Source: Corbicula japonica
Taxonomy: Eukaryota > Mollusca > Bivalvia > Venerida > Cyrenidae
Reading direction: 5' to 3'
Assembly: GCA_038501625.1 (NCBI GenBank)
Contig: JAZAYU010000015.1
Span: forward strand, 8,082,991 to 8,146,990
Length of the DNA stretch: 64,000 nt
Under the pieces are notes generated by a model that was given only the letters and a program-made list of their open reading frames with translations, did no database searches and had not been told where the DNA came from. Shown here piece after piece: positions 32,890 through 43,591 of the stretch. Position numbers and translations under genes: made by a program. How positions within the stretch are numbered: the stretch's first letter is position 1; each line of letters starts with the position of its first letter.

Positions 32890-34900
32890 GTCTAAGACGA
32901 GTCATATTCTAAGTTTATATTTAATGTGTCTGTGCATCAGTATTGGTGTCGTTAGGTGTGTGAATTGATAGCTTTATGATCATGTTTGACTAACACGTTC
33001 GATTAACGGGGGTGTTCGGGGGTCATGTCGTTTCAAGTCGTGACATTTGCGAAAGTTGCGTTAACTCATCAGAATGTTGACTTAAGGTATTTGAAAAGAA
33101 ATAACGGAAAAACAATAGAATTCATCATCATCAGCAGCAGCAGCATTAACGCCATCATGATCATGATCATCATTAACATAATCGTCGTCGTCTTCGTTTT
33201 CTATGTAAATATACTAGTACATTTTAAGAAACGGTATGTCATCATAATCATCACCATCATCGGATCATCATCATCAACATCATCATAGTTATAATAATAT
33301 TAACTTCTTATTCATTATTTCTTTCCTTTATTAGATACTTCAACAATATTTGTCGGCTGTCAAATAAACTTACATTTCCGATTTGTTTAACTCAGGCTCA
33401 CGAAAATGATTTAAAACCTGTCATATTATTATTTAACGCTTATATTTTGTTCTTACATTTACGTACAAGGGGCGTATTCTGTCGTATATTTCTCTTTCTT
33501 TTCAATTCGATAGCTGTTCAGCCTTATACAAAAATGTTACCAAGATCCTTATACGCCCGATTGAAAAACACACACGGCCAAATATGTCGTGGCGCATGTT
33601 TTCCGTCTGTCTGTCTGTCCGTCCATTAACTTTCGACCTTTAACTGTAAAAACAGGTAGACACGCAGTCACCAAATTCGGAAGGGAGATAGAATTCGAAG
33701 TAGATCATGCATATTGTTTCAAAGTGTAAGACCTCAGTTTCACTGGTCGCCATTTCAACCAATGAGATGTTTGAGATTGGTCTCCAATCTTAGTTTTATG
33801 ATCTTGGGTCCTATTGGTTTGAATGTAGTGAACCTAATCTCCATTTCAACCTATCAGCTTGCTTGAGATTAGAGACTGGTCTCAACAGAGTTACACGTGA
33901 CTGTCTTATTATCCATCAACAGGTATAATGACTCTATTTTCAAGGAAAACAAACGACTCGCGTATCGTGTTCTGTTGTCGCCTTTTAACAATAACGCTCT
34001 ATATACTTTGCTATTACTTCAGTCAGAAATTTGCCGATTAAATAATTCGTTTTATGTGACAATGAAATGAAAAATTGTTCGTGTGTTCTGGAATTCTTCG
34101 TCAATTAAAACAACGCATTTAAATGTAGGCATAATTTGTTTAAACTGCTGCAAATGTTTGTTTTTGATCAATTGACGTCATTCAAATGTCACAAAACAAC
34201 ATTTAACAATCATTTTCTGTGACTTAACAATCATTTTCTGTGAACATCGAATATTACTAGACTTCTAAAAACTAACTAAATAATGGGGACCATTGTGTAT
34301 GCATAACACAGACATTATACGCCCTTTGTATCTGAATAATGTCTTCACATTTCGACAACGGAAATGCATCACAACTTCGCTTTAACTAATTGACAAAACG
34401 CATTTATTCAAATTCCGCATCTGGGTTGTTTTATTTCATAAATTCTTTTTCCAATTTTTGGTGACATTTCATTTTTGTGGCTTTTTTGACACCCATATAT
34501 GTGCACTTCATCCGATAATTTACAAATGTTGGAAAAGTAGGCAAATTAATTGACTAAACGAGTTCTCTAATTGGAGTTTAAAATTAATTTCAAAAGGTGA
34601 GGGTACTTTTAATTGTCATATGTAGTTGTATATCGCATTGATTAAAATGTTGTTGTATATGTTGTTTTTTACGGGAGGGGGGCGGAGTGTTTTTTGACAG
34701 AGAACATTGCATAGTAAACGCAGAATTTGAATAAAAACCGATGCTAGCAAGACGCAATGCTGCGCGGTGTTCATCTTAGAAGAGAATCTTGTTCTTTTTT
34801 GCAACCAAACTCTTTCTATTAACTCTTACTACTTTACTAAGCATTTTAACTCAATTAAATGATTGGCAGAGTGATTTAAAAATGTTATTTTATAAATGTT
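32890..34900. other. Non-coding, with simple repeats and a MITE fragment
   Basis: ATC/AGC-rich simple sequence at 33120-33290. A GGGCCC-type MITE fragment at 33733-33811 ('gtcgccatttcaaccaatga' to 'atgatcttgggtcc'). A direct repeat 'cttaacaatcattttctgtg' at about 34200-34245. No gene recognised. Confidence 0.4.
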
Positions 34901-34908
34901 CATTTCAG

Positions 34909-35161
34909 AGCGAGAAAATGCAAATTTTTAGTTTGGTATCAGCGGCAATTGCCACATTTCTGTTCTGCGCATGCGTGGCACAGAGACAGCAGTTCGCTTA
35001 CGAGCAGGCACTGACCGGAAATGGTTTTAATGGCGGAAATGGCTTGAATGGTGGAAATGGCGGACAGAAGACGTTCATGAATGGCGAGCAACCAATGCCT
35101 TATGTCAACGGAGGACAGAACTTGGTTAATGGATTACCTGCAATATTCGTTGAATCACAAG
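34909..35161 (+). CDS. Secreted Gly/Asn-rich, two-module Cys protein, exon A
   Basis: First coding exon of a 174-residue protein (with 37100-37246 and 38832-38965). A CATTTCAG acceptor (34907-34908) precedes nine UTR bases and the ATG at 34918. Residues 1-21 are a signal peptide ending CACVA. Residues 35-75 are rich in Gly and Asn (GFNGGNGLNGGNGGQ). The donor after 35161 is GTAGAG, weak, but its phase (1) is the only one that keeps exon B open. Intron 1 holds a 711 bp palindromic element. A further in-phase mini-exon at 36546-36584 is possible. The protein is probably extracellular; in molluscs such Gly-rich/Cys-module proteins are often shell-matrix or mucus components, but I do not recognise this one. 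Confidence 0.75.
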
Positions 35162-35321
35162 GTAGAGATACATGTATTTTGTATAATGTGAGATGTCAAA
35201 ACTGTTCATGACAGAGGAGGAGTTATACAATTCTGACTTAAAATGTTTTATCCTGAGGTTCGTATAATTGCAGTAAAAACTGCAGCTTCGTGATAGCGCC
35301 TTATATTGCATACAATGTCAG

Positions 35322-36032
35322 TTAAGAGGTCTCAAACATTGCAAATGGCGAAAACATGCTAAAATTTCAAAAAATGAATTTTGGGGGAAAAACTTATTGC
35401 CACCTACATTTTAGTAAATAAATGTATTTAGCTATGGATGTAGTAAATGTTTGCAAGCTCAGTTTAGTCTAATTCATGTTCTAATTACCAAGCACATACT
35501 AAAACAAAAGAAAAACCATTTGCATGAGAACTCTGAAATTCATGGACAATATACCAAAGCAACTTACACATGAAATAAGTATATGCTGGTCTACAATGTT
35601 TAGAGCCAATCCATCAAAATAATGTTAGGGTTTTGAAGAAATTCAAGGAAAACTTACTTCCTACTTTCACTTTCTACTTTTACTTTGAACCAGGAAGTAA
35701 GATTTCCTTGAATTTCTTGAAAACCCTAACATTATTTTGACGAATTGGCACTAAACATTGTAGACCAGCATATACTTATTTCAGGTATGAGTTGCTTTGG
35801 TATATTGTTCATGAATTTCAGAGTTCTCATGCAAATGGTTTTTCTTTTGTTTTAGTATGTGCTTGGTAATTAGAACATGAATTAGACTAAATTGAGCTTT
35901 CAAACATTTACTACATCCATAGCTAAATACATTTAATAACTTAAATCTAGGTGGCAATAAGTATTTCCCCCAAAATTCATTTTTTGAAATTTTAGCCTAT
36001 TTTCGCCATTTGCAATGTTTGCGATACCTTAA
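35322..36032. mobile_element. Long palindromic MITE, 711 bp
   Basis: Two arms of about 340 bp surround a roughly 30 bp loop ('actttcactttctactttta'). Ends are 'ttaagaggtctcaaacattg' and 'caatgtttgcgataccttaa'; both arms share 'attagactaaa(t/c)tgagc' and 'gaattttgggggaaa'. It lies in intron 1 of the secreted-protein gene. A shorter relative is at 41594-41822. Confidence 0.85.
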
Positions 36033-36545
36033 AAAGGAGGTATAACCGGTGCGTTCCGAGTAGAAAATCTTTTACTTAATGTTGTACTTCCTGTCCATCA
36101 AGTACTAAATGATGGGGTTACCGACTGTCTAATAATATAAAAAGGAAACACCACTCAGACTTTTCTTTAGAGGCGATTCCGAAAGTTTTCGTCTGCAAAA
36201 GTTCAACCATATCTTATTTAATTAACAGTTTTTTTTTCAATTATCTTTACCTTGTGCTTATTCTTTCACTGCATCAGATACAAACAAAGCCGACGTTCAT
36301 CGGCAATCTCCTGTAATGTCCGACAATCTCACACACGCTTACCTTAAAGAATTACAGTACAAATCTTAGCTGTGTCGTTTAAACAGACAAGATCAGTGAT
36401 AATCACACTTCAGGGATATTAACATATAAGTAGAAAGGTTCCCTAACTCAAATCTCTAAGAAAGTAATACCATTTATTTACTTACGTATTTTACCCATGA
36501 AATAGTGTGTAAACGATAAGGTCTTTGTTTCATTTAAAACAATAG

Positions 36546-36584
36546 CCGGTTTCAAAACAATAAACGGAAGAAACCTGGTCAATG
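36546..36584 (+). CDS. Possible extra exon of the secreted-protein gene
   Basis: Between an AATAG acceptor and a GTAGAT donor, a 39-base stretch in the correct phase (1 to 1) reads GFKTINGRNLVNG, echoing GGQNLVNGLP at the end of exon A. Splice sites are weak, so it may be alternative or decayed. Confidence 0.25.
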
Positions 36585-36684
36585 GTAGATCGGCGAACAA
36601 CAGATCTGGAATTGCGTCTCCGAATCCATTCACGAATCAGATTTGTTTGCGATTTCCACAATCCACAAAAGGCCCAAGTACAGT

Positions 36685-36789
36685 GCCCAAGATCATAAAA
36701 CTAAAACCGGAGACCACTCTCATGGTTCAATCATTTGATTGGCTAAAATGCAGGCTGGTCTCCAATCTTTATTTTATTATCTTGAGCCC
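36685..36789. mobile_element. GGGCCC-ended MITE, ends trimmed
   Basis: 'gcccaagatcataaaactaa' to 'attttattatcttgagccc', with 'tcatttgattggctaaaatg' at the centre. Lies in intron 1 of the secreted-protein gene. Confidence 0.65.
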
Positions 36790-36869
36790 TGGATTTTTTT
36801 CAACCCAGAAAGTAGCCACTAGACTGGATTAATATAGGCTAAAATTCTGTGTGAAACAGTTATAAATCA

Positions 36870-37075
36870 TTTTATTTCGCGCGGGTTTAATTTTTGCGTA
36901 TTTCGCGCTACGGCAAGAGCGTGAAATTCAAGCGAAATTAAACCACTTAACAGTGTTTCTTTATAGGAAAACATAGTTGCCTGATTTCTTGCCACCGCAA
37001 ATTTGTTATATACGGGTTTTGCTCGAAAATTCGTCCCCGCGAAATTAAATGATACTACAGTAGTTATAAAAATGA
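36870..37075. repeat. Dispersed MITE-like repeat (TACTACAGTA / GCGAAATTAAA family)
   Basis: 'gcgggtttaatttttgcgta' to 'gcgaaattaaatgatactac'. Similar 190 bp pieces are at 42031-42222, 46120-46312 and 50217-50400 (the last inverted). All have 'tttaattttcgcgtatttcg'-like starts and end near a CTACAGTA. Confidence 0.55.
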
Positions 37076-37099
37076 TAAAACGTTTTTAATCTTCTTCAG

Positions 37100-37246
37100 T
37101 TCCGGACTGCCCCCTTGAAATTCACCCTGACACGGCGACAATGTTCATCATGAGGAGTCCGCTTGGTGATCCCGAACCCAGGACCTGTCCCTCCGGTACC
37201 TACTTCCTCCGCTCAGCCTGCTCATGTGTCCATATGCCGCTTGACA
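37100..37246 (+). CDS. Secreted Cys protein, exon B (Cys module 1)
   Basis: Acceptor CTTCTTCAG (37098-37099), donor GTAAGT (37247). It is phase 1 at both ends, so it is a symmetric exon that can be duplicated without a frameshift. Residues 82-131 include C85, C111, C122 and C124 in the spacing C-x25-C-x10-C-x-C, with MRSP before and CPSGTYF at the second Cys. The 'C..G..F....C.C' core resembles part of chitin-binding-type motifs in mollusc matrix proteins, but aromatic and Cys positions are too few to assign that family. Confidence 0.75.
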
Positions 37247-37889
37247 GTAAGTGTTTTATAGGTCCAGAAGTTTGATTTCTGTACGTGTATTTCTAAGCTA
37301 AGCTTTCTTGATTCCTTACGGGACAGAGTAATCTGTCTATTTATATTAAACTATAGCCTGGCACCAGCAAGATTGTTTATATAAAAAACATTGCAATACT
37401 TATTATTTCTTTATTTCATTATTATATTTTCCTTTTCTTCTGATCTGCTGATCCAGCTATATTCTGGGAGATAAGGGAAGTAAAATGTATATCAGTAAGG
37501 TACCTGCAGGAGTTTCTTTTCTTTGAGGTATTGACGATTATTGTATGCGTGACATTAGAATATGTATCAGAACAAAGGGACGTGAGCCAGTCTAATTAAA
37601 CTACATAATTATTACCTGCTTAGTAAAGTATAGTATTATAGACACATATTTTGACCAGAAGCGCAAACGGACGAGAAAAAATAGAGCAAATGTTATAAAT
37701 AGTTTCATAACAGATGAAAAGAGAACTTTGAAAGCCACCCAACACGGCAAATATGAAAACATTGCAGGCTCGGCTTGATTGAGCCTGTTCATGGGCAGTA
37801 ATGGAAATCCATATTTTCCTGACTATTTTGCATATTTTGTTCAAATTTTCTGACTTGTTTGTCATGAATAGTTCTGAAAGATATATAAT

Positions 37890-38462
37890 TAAGTCTCCCC
37901 CCTCTGGGGGAGACATATTGTTTTTGAACTGTCCGTCTGTCTGTCTGTCTGTAACACTTCGTTTCCGCCCAATAACTGGAGTACCGTTTGACCCAGAGCA
38001 TTCAAACTTCACAGGGTGATGGCCCTTATTGAGTAGAAGAACCCTATTGATTTTGGGGTCAGTAGGTCAAAGGTCAAGGTCACAGGGGCCCGAAGAGTGA
38101 AAACCGTTTCCGCTCAATAACTCGAGTACCGTTTGACCCAGAGCATTCAAACTTCATAGGGTGATAGCCCTTATTGAGTAGAAGAACCCTATTGATTTTG
38201 GGGTCAGTAGGTCAAAGGTCAAGGTCACAGGGGCCGAAGAGTGAAAACCATTTCCACTCAATAACAGGAGTTCTATTTCACCCAGAGCCTTCAAACGATG
38301 GATGTCCTTATTGATTTTGGGGTCAGTAGGTCAAAGGTCAAGGTCACAGGGGCCCGATTAGTGAAACTGGTTTCCTTTCACTTTATGGAGTTCTATTTTA
38401 CCTAGAGCCTTCAAACTTCTTAGGATGGTTGCTGTTATAGACTTGAAGAATCCTGTTGATTT
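37890..38462 (+). mobile_element. Pearl-like element with 144 bp tandem units
   Basis: The head hairpin 'tctcccccctctgggggaga' at 37892 is followed by units starting near 37961, 38105, 38249 and 38369. Each contains 'ttgattttggggtcagtagg' and 'tcaaaggtcaaggtcacagg'. It lies in intron 2 of the secreted-protein gene. The tail is not identified. Confidence 0.7.
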
Positions 38463-38464
38463 TG

Positions 38465-38695
38465 GGATATATTCTTCGATATATGCGATATATTCTACGA
38501 TATATAAGATATATTCTCCGATATATGCGATGTATTAGATACGATATATGCGATATATTCTACAATATATGCGATAAATTCTACGATATATGCGATATTC
38601 TACGATATATACTACGAGATATGTGATATATTCTATGATATATGCGATATATTTTACGATAAATGTGATATATTCTAAGATTTATCACATTAAGA
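38465..38695. repeat. GATATATGC-type minisatellite
   Basis: Irregular units of about 21-26 bp such as 'cgatatatgcgatatattcta'. It directly follows the pearl-like units and may be that element's microsatellite part. Confidence 0.8.
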
Positions 38696-38831
38696 TATTT
38701 GTTATTTCTGAAATTTAGAGAAAATTAAATTATGTTACTTTAAAATGGCAAACACTGTAAATCTTTCTTTTATATCAATTCACCAAAGACGCATTTTCTC
38801 ATAACGAGATTCAAAATTGTATATGTTACAG

Positions 38832-38965
38832 AGTGTAACCGACGACCGTCGGCTATGGGTGCAGGATGGTACGACGAGGAAGTATTTGGGGTCTGGATGA
38901 GAAGACCGTGCGGACCGGGCTCGGCTTTTAACGCTATCACGTGTTACTGTTCAGATAGGCTGTAA
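38832..38965 (+). CDS. Secreted Cys protein, exon C (Cys module 2 and stop)
   Basis: Acceptor TGTTACAG (38830-38831), phase 1, stop TAA ending at 38965. Residues 131-174 carry C132, C157, C168 and C170 in the spacing C-x24-C-x10-C-x-C, nearly the same as module 1. MRRPCGPGSAF parallels MRSP and CPSGTYF. The protein ends four residues after the last Cys. Possible polyadenylation signals AATAAA are at 39239-39244 and 40103-40108. Both modules lie on separate exons, which fits duplication of one exon. Confidence 0.75.
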
Positions 38966-41593
38966 ATATTTGAATATTTTGTTGGTAAGTGTCCACACCG
39001 TGTTTCACCGCCACCGGAAATAGCGACCAAGATGTGTACAGCAGCAGTGTATTAAGAGCAACACGTCCGTAAACTTTGAAATTGTTTTCTATCTAACATT
39101 TCCCCCCAAACGGCAAATATTCTACATACTCGCCATCGCTGGATAATGGAGTTTGAAGTATCGATTTGTTAATGCAATTAAATTACCATTCGTTTATACT
39201 TTCATTTTAGATATTGTGTTACAAAGTGGATAAATGGAAATAAACCAAAAAGAGGATTTCAGATCTATGCCATCAACTTGAAATTTGAGAAAAAAAAGCA
39301 ATAGAATAACTGAAAACGTCAGCAACTCTAAACGTTTTTTTTTCTTGTGAAAAAAAACCCAACGTTACTATTTAGTATGTGTAGTTTTTTTTGCCAACAA
39401 AAGGGCAGCTTTACCTATTTTCCGAAAACGTGTCAGTCAGAGACCATTTTATTCTTATTTATTATTGTTATGTATTGTTATGTTTTACAAAACCAGATGA
39501 GCTTATAACGGAAGTTGTCCGTCCCTTCAAGAATACTTTATTTCTGTGTTTCTTTTATTATTTTACATCGTCAGAAGATATACCCGAAGCCTAGCAGAGA
39601 AACCCCAAAAACTGCCTATTAGTGACGAAATATAACAAATGGAACTGACATGCGCACGATTAAACATATAGAGAAAACAAACTTTCTTAATTTCTTAGCT
39701 CTAGGTCTATGCCCAGATCCCGTGTTTGGGTATATAGCCTGGCAACAAGCTGGATAATTTTATTCTAGTTTATATATTAATAATGATTACGATTGCAAAG
39801 GGAATTAAAATCGCATGTCATAGTTAATTTTATAAGAGAAACGGTGATTGGAGTCCAGTCTGAAATATCAAGCATCTGATTGGCTGAAATGAAGACTATT
39901 TTCCATTTCAGCCAAACAGATGCTAGAGATTTGAAACTGGTCTCCAGTTTCAGGTAATGATCTTGGGCCAGGTACAAAAGCCAACCTTTCGTACATATTT
40001 GAAATCAAACTGGTTGACGGACTCTTCTCTAAAAGCCATTGTATAATGTATGTTGTTCTACGTATAAAATATATAAATGTACGTCTATTGTTTGTTCTTG
40101 TAAATAAACAATTAAGTTGTTATTTATTGTGTAATTTATATTTTTAGATATTTATTTAATAACTTGCCGCGTAACATAATTCTGAAACCACTTCCGGGAT
40201 TGTAAAGTAAAAGTTGTCTTTATAATGGTGTGTCTTTTTGGGTTGTAATTTGATGTCTTAATTGTCAGGTTATGGTTTAATGAAGTGGTGGAAATAACTG
40301 TTACATGTAGTTCTAAAATGTCCAGGGTCAGCTCAGCTCTACTATAACGTGCACACGGCCGCTACATCTTTTCTCCCTCAACACCCCTCCCACTCTCTAG
40401 AAACTCACCATTCAAGTGTTGTAACGGGTATGCTCCATTTCTTTCTTCTTTTTTTTTAAGTTGATTTTTGAAAATTTATAGATAAATTCACACAAAAATC
40501 TTCAGTTCAGTCTCGTGTTTGTCCGGGAACTTAGATGGGCAGATAAATAAGTTGTGCAATACCACGTGACTCGTGACGTAAATTTTGTCATAACGAGAAG
40601 CGCTTGTCAACAAAAACGATTCAAAATAAACTATTATAAAGTAAGTTTTTGATTATTTTTCTTGTTTTACCAAAGCAGCGCTTTCGAAGGCACAAACGGT
40701 TTGTTTTCCTCGAAAATCAATTATTCCAAGAAAGCTTATTCCGGAAGCAGCTTATTTTTTAAATATTTTTACACTATAACAAATTTTCTTCAATCGCATA
40801 CTGGCCAATAACTTGACCTCACATTTATTAAATGACAATTCATACCATGAACTATCACCGAACATAAACATTACGTCACAAGTCACGTGTTACCTGTTTC
40901 AGCTGAGGAGAAATACATTCATTTTGACAATCCGGACCATTATTACCCAGTTTATTATTACCAATTTATTGTTTTGTTACTTAGCCAATCTATTTTATGC
41001 AAAATGTCATACAAGATCCAACCCAAACTATAACAGAATATGATTTAAGTGTCAAATGAAATCAACAACACTTATAAATAACCCACAATTTAACGAAACT
41101 ATGGACAACAAAATACCGCCAAATACTGTACAACCATTATGGATTTCGATTTATTATAATCGACCAAACCATAGAAACCCGACACGAAAAAACAATCTTA
41201 AAGGTTCGAGTTCACATATTAGTGAGAAAAAATAAAGTGTACATGTATTCAAATATAAAAATTTACAATATAAACTTAAAAAGACCTGTTAACGAATAAA
41301 ACGTGATTAAGTATTTTTTCAACGTCAACATACGAGTGAATAATATGTAATTGAATCCAAAGGTGTTACATGTTTGGCGCTAATAACGCAGTAAAATCTC
41401 TCACAAACGATCCAAAATGTACTAATTAGATCGAAATTCCGTCAAATGCACTCATATTTGTGAACGTTATGGATAGGTGTTATATAGTTGTACAAGGAAT
41501 ATTTACAGCATCTCAGACATCAAAATGTGACTTGGCAGCTCTAAATCAGAAACCAAGCGATGCCGCCTACGTCGATTTAGGTTAGTTATTTTG
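38966..41593. other. Likely 3'-UTR, then intergenic
   Basis: No gene recognised. Contains a GGGCCC-type MITE with decayed left end (39843-39969) and a diverged dispersed repeat at 41316-41500. Confidence 0.4.
39843..39969. mobile_element. GGGCCC-type MITE
   Basis: 'gtctgaaatatcaagcatct', 'gattggctgaaatgaag' and the right end 'aatgatcttgggcc'. The interior is longer than in the 19029 copy because both halves of the palindrome are kept. Confidence 0.6.
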
Positions 41594-41822
41594 TTAAGGT
41601 ATCACTAACATTGCAAATAGCGAAAACTTGCCAAAATTTTAAAAATGAATTTTGGGGGAAATACTCATTGCTACATAGACAAGCTGTTTAGTCTAATTCA
41701 TGTTCTAATAACCAAGCACATACTAAAACAAAAGAAAAACCGTTTGCATGAGAAATTCATGGGCAATATAACAAAGCAAGTTGTGCCAGTTTTCGCCATT
41801 TGCAATGTTTGCGACCCCTTAA
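41594..41822. mobile_element. Short relative of the 35322-36032 palindromic MITE
   Basis: 'ttaaggtatcactaacattg' to 'caatgtttgcgaccccttaa', with interior 'agcacatactaaaacaaaag' as in the long copy. One arm is mostly deleted. It ends 21 bp from the stop codon of the hormone gene and so probably lies in that gene's 3'-UTR. Confidence 0.7.
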
Positions 41823-41842
41823 CTAGAACTGTAAGCAGATAC

Positions 41843-41992
41843 TCAGGTCCGGCATCGCTGACACTCGCAAGATCTTGGCTCAAGAATGTGTCTAGTTATG
41901 TTGTATCCGTGAACTTCCCTCATATCCAGTGTACACATAGTTAGAACTATCGACCTTGTTCTTGCAGCTCGATCTTTGCAGCATGAGCATTC
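41843..41992 (-). CDS. pburs: Partner-of-bursicon-like hormone, exon 2
   Basis: Minus strand, acceptor GGTTTCAG (41994-41993), phase 0, 49 codons to a TGA at 41843-41845. It starts ECSCCKD and ends CECQRCRT, giving Cys at residues 255, 257, 258, 273, 295, 297 and 300. Insect pburs proteins have the matching 'ECYCCRE' directly after 'GF.K' and 'CKCYKC' at the end, so both the junction position and the Cys layout agree. With exon 1's four Cys the total is 11, the number usual for bursicon subunits. A second N-glycosylation site (NIT) is at residue 284. Confidence 0.87.
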   Translation of the reverse strand, partial: ECSCCKDRAARTRSIVLTMCTLDMREVHGYNITRHILEPRSCECQRCRT

Positions 41993-42506
41993 CTGAAACC
42001 AAGTTTTGTACTGTTTATACCATTATATTATACAGAGGTTTAATTTTCGCGTATTTTGCCCTATGGAAAGTGTGCGAAATCAAAACTCAGGGAAATTTAA
42101 CAATTTGTATATAGAATTGTATTTGAATGCTTTAAGTGCGCAAATTAATGCCTGTGCAAAAATGTCAATTATGCCTTTTGCGCGAAACTTGATCCAAGCG
42201 AAATAAAATGATACTACAGTATTGAAAACGACAAATGGTAGTTTTGTGCTTGAATTCTTTGTTTCTGTAACGTACTTCATGAACTTGGTATACAGAATGA
42301 GAAATCATTTTAAAATTAAATTATTAAACGAGGTATGTTAATCGATATATTATAAAATCACTCGTCAAAATCTATATCTTCAGTTGTATAGAACTATTCT
42401 GGCGGGTTCAAACATTCATAATTTGATAATACATAAATTAAACTTCCAACAAAGTCTTTGAAATATCAAACTTTTACTTGTCTCTGACACAACACATTAG
42501 CCGTTA

Positions 42507-43077
42507 TATACTCAACAAAAATAAAAAGTATCCACTGTCCTATCTTCAATTTTGTAAAATCTGAAAACGAAAACTCAAAACTCTATATGTGACAAATTTT
42601 GCACTTCTGTTATCATTGCAAAGAGATGATGTTTTCTTGAAAGTCTGCAGCCACAACTTAGTGATCTTTCCCTTTGTTATAATGAGGATTTCAGAAAAAT
42701 AATCAATCAATAAAATCAAGGTCTTAGAAGTATTTACATTTATTTGAATTGAAACAATTTCTCCACCTCTTGTTATCAATAAAATCACAAAACATTCATC
42801 AATAAAACAACTAGTCTGCGACAAACAACGCTAGAAATTCCAACAATTTTCAATTACCTCCCTTTTAATTGAATATGTAGTGTTTTGTAATTCATTATTA
42901 ATTATTATTCGACTCGCAGTTGCTTAGTTCTTGTTGTGGAAGATTATGTTCATGAACAACTTAACTTAAAAACAGCTGAGATTCAAAACACCATTCAAAA
43001 CGTTCGTGATTAAATGAAAATGTGTTAATGGGAATACAAGCATAAAAAGTGGATACTTTTTATTTTTGTTCAGTATA
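42507..43077. mobile_element. Mariner-type MITE in the hormone gene intron
   Basis: 30 bp terminal inverted repeats with one mismatch: 'tatactcaacaaaaataaaa' at the left and 'ttttatttttgttcagtata' at the right, flanked by TA. 'TACTGAACAAAAATAAA' ends are typical of Tc1/mariner elements. 571 bp, no transposase. Confidence 0.75.
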
Positions 43078-43225
43078 TTTTCATAACCGCGTATGATAAT
43101 GACAAAATATGACAGGACAATAACAAATCGTATGCAAGAAAATATATCTATCACTTAGACAGGCTTGGTTCGGAAGGGGGATTCGAGTCCTGGGCGTTAA
43201 TTCGGTAGAGCCTTTAAACTGCACA

Positions 43226-43557
43226 AAACAGCTTGTTCTAGCCGATCTTCGCAGCCGTGAAAGCTTGCTTCTTTGAACGGGCTAAAGTGGAGTTTAGAAG
43301 GTCCGTCCAACAAAGAAAACAACTAATAACAATATTTAGCCAAAAAAGACGGGGCAACTTTTTACAGTCACATGTTTGTGGCTGCTGTTGTGTAACTCAA
43401 CAAAACAGCTTTTTCGAGCCGACCTTCGAGGCAGTGAACGCTTTCATCTTTAAGAGACGGAGTTCGGAAGGTCCTTCAAACAAACGATATAAATTTGATA
43501 ATGGTGAATCAAAGAACGGGACAAACTTTTATAGTCACATGTGTGTGGCTGTTGTTG
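43226..43557 (+). repeat. Two tandem units of about 165-175 bp
   Basis: 'aaaacagctt(g/t)ttc(t/g)agccga' at 43226 and 43400; 'tcacatgt(t/g)tgtggctg(c/t)tg' at 43369 and 43535. It lies in the hormone gene intron immediately beside the exon 1 donor. Confidence 0.75.
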
Positions 43558-43591
43558 TAAATATACATTTTACTATAAAAAGGCCACTTAC

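Noticed and set aside
33120..33290. Coding region or CRISPR-like array
   Set aside because: ATC/AGC simple sequence without spacers; eukaryotic context.
41645..41944. Plus-strand ORF of 99 codons
   Set aside because: Lies opposite the hormone gene's second exon and a MITE; it is a shadow frame.
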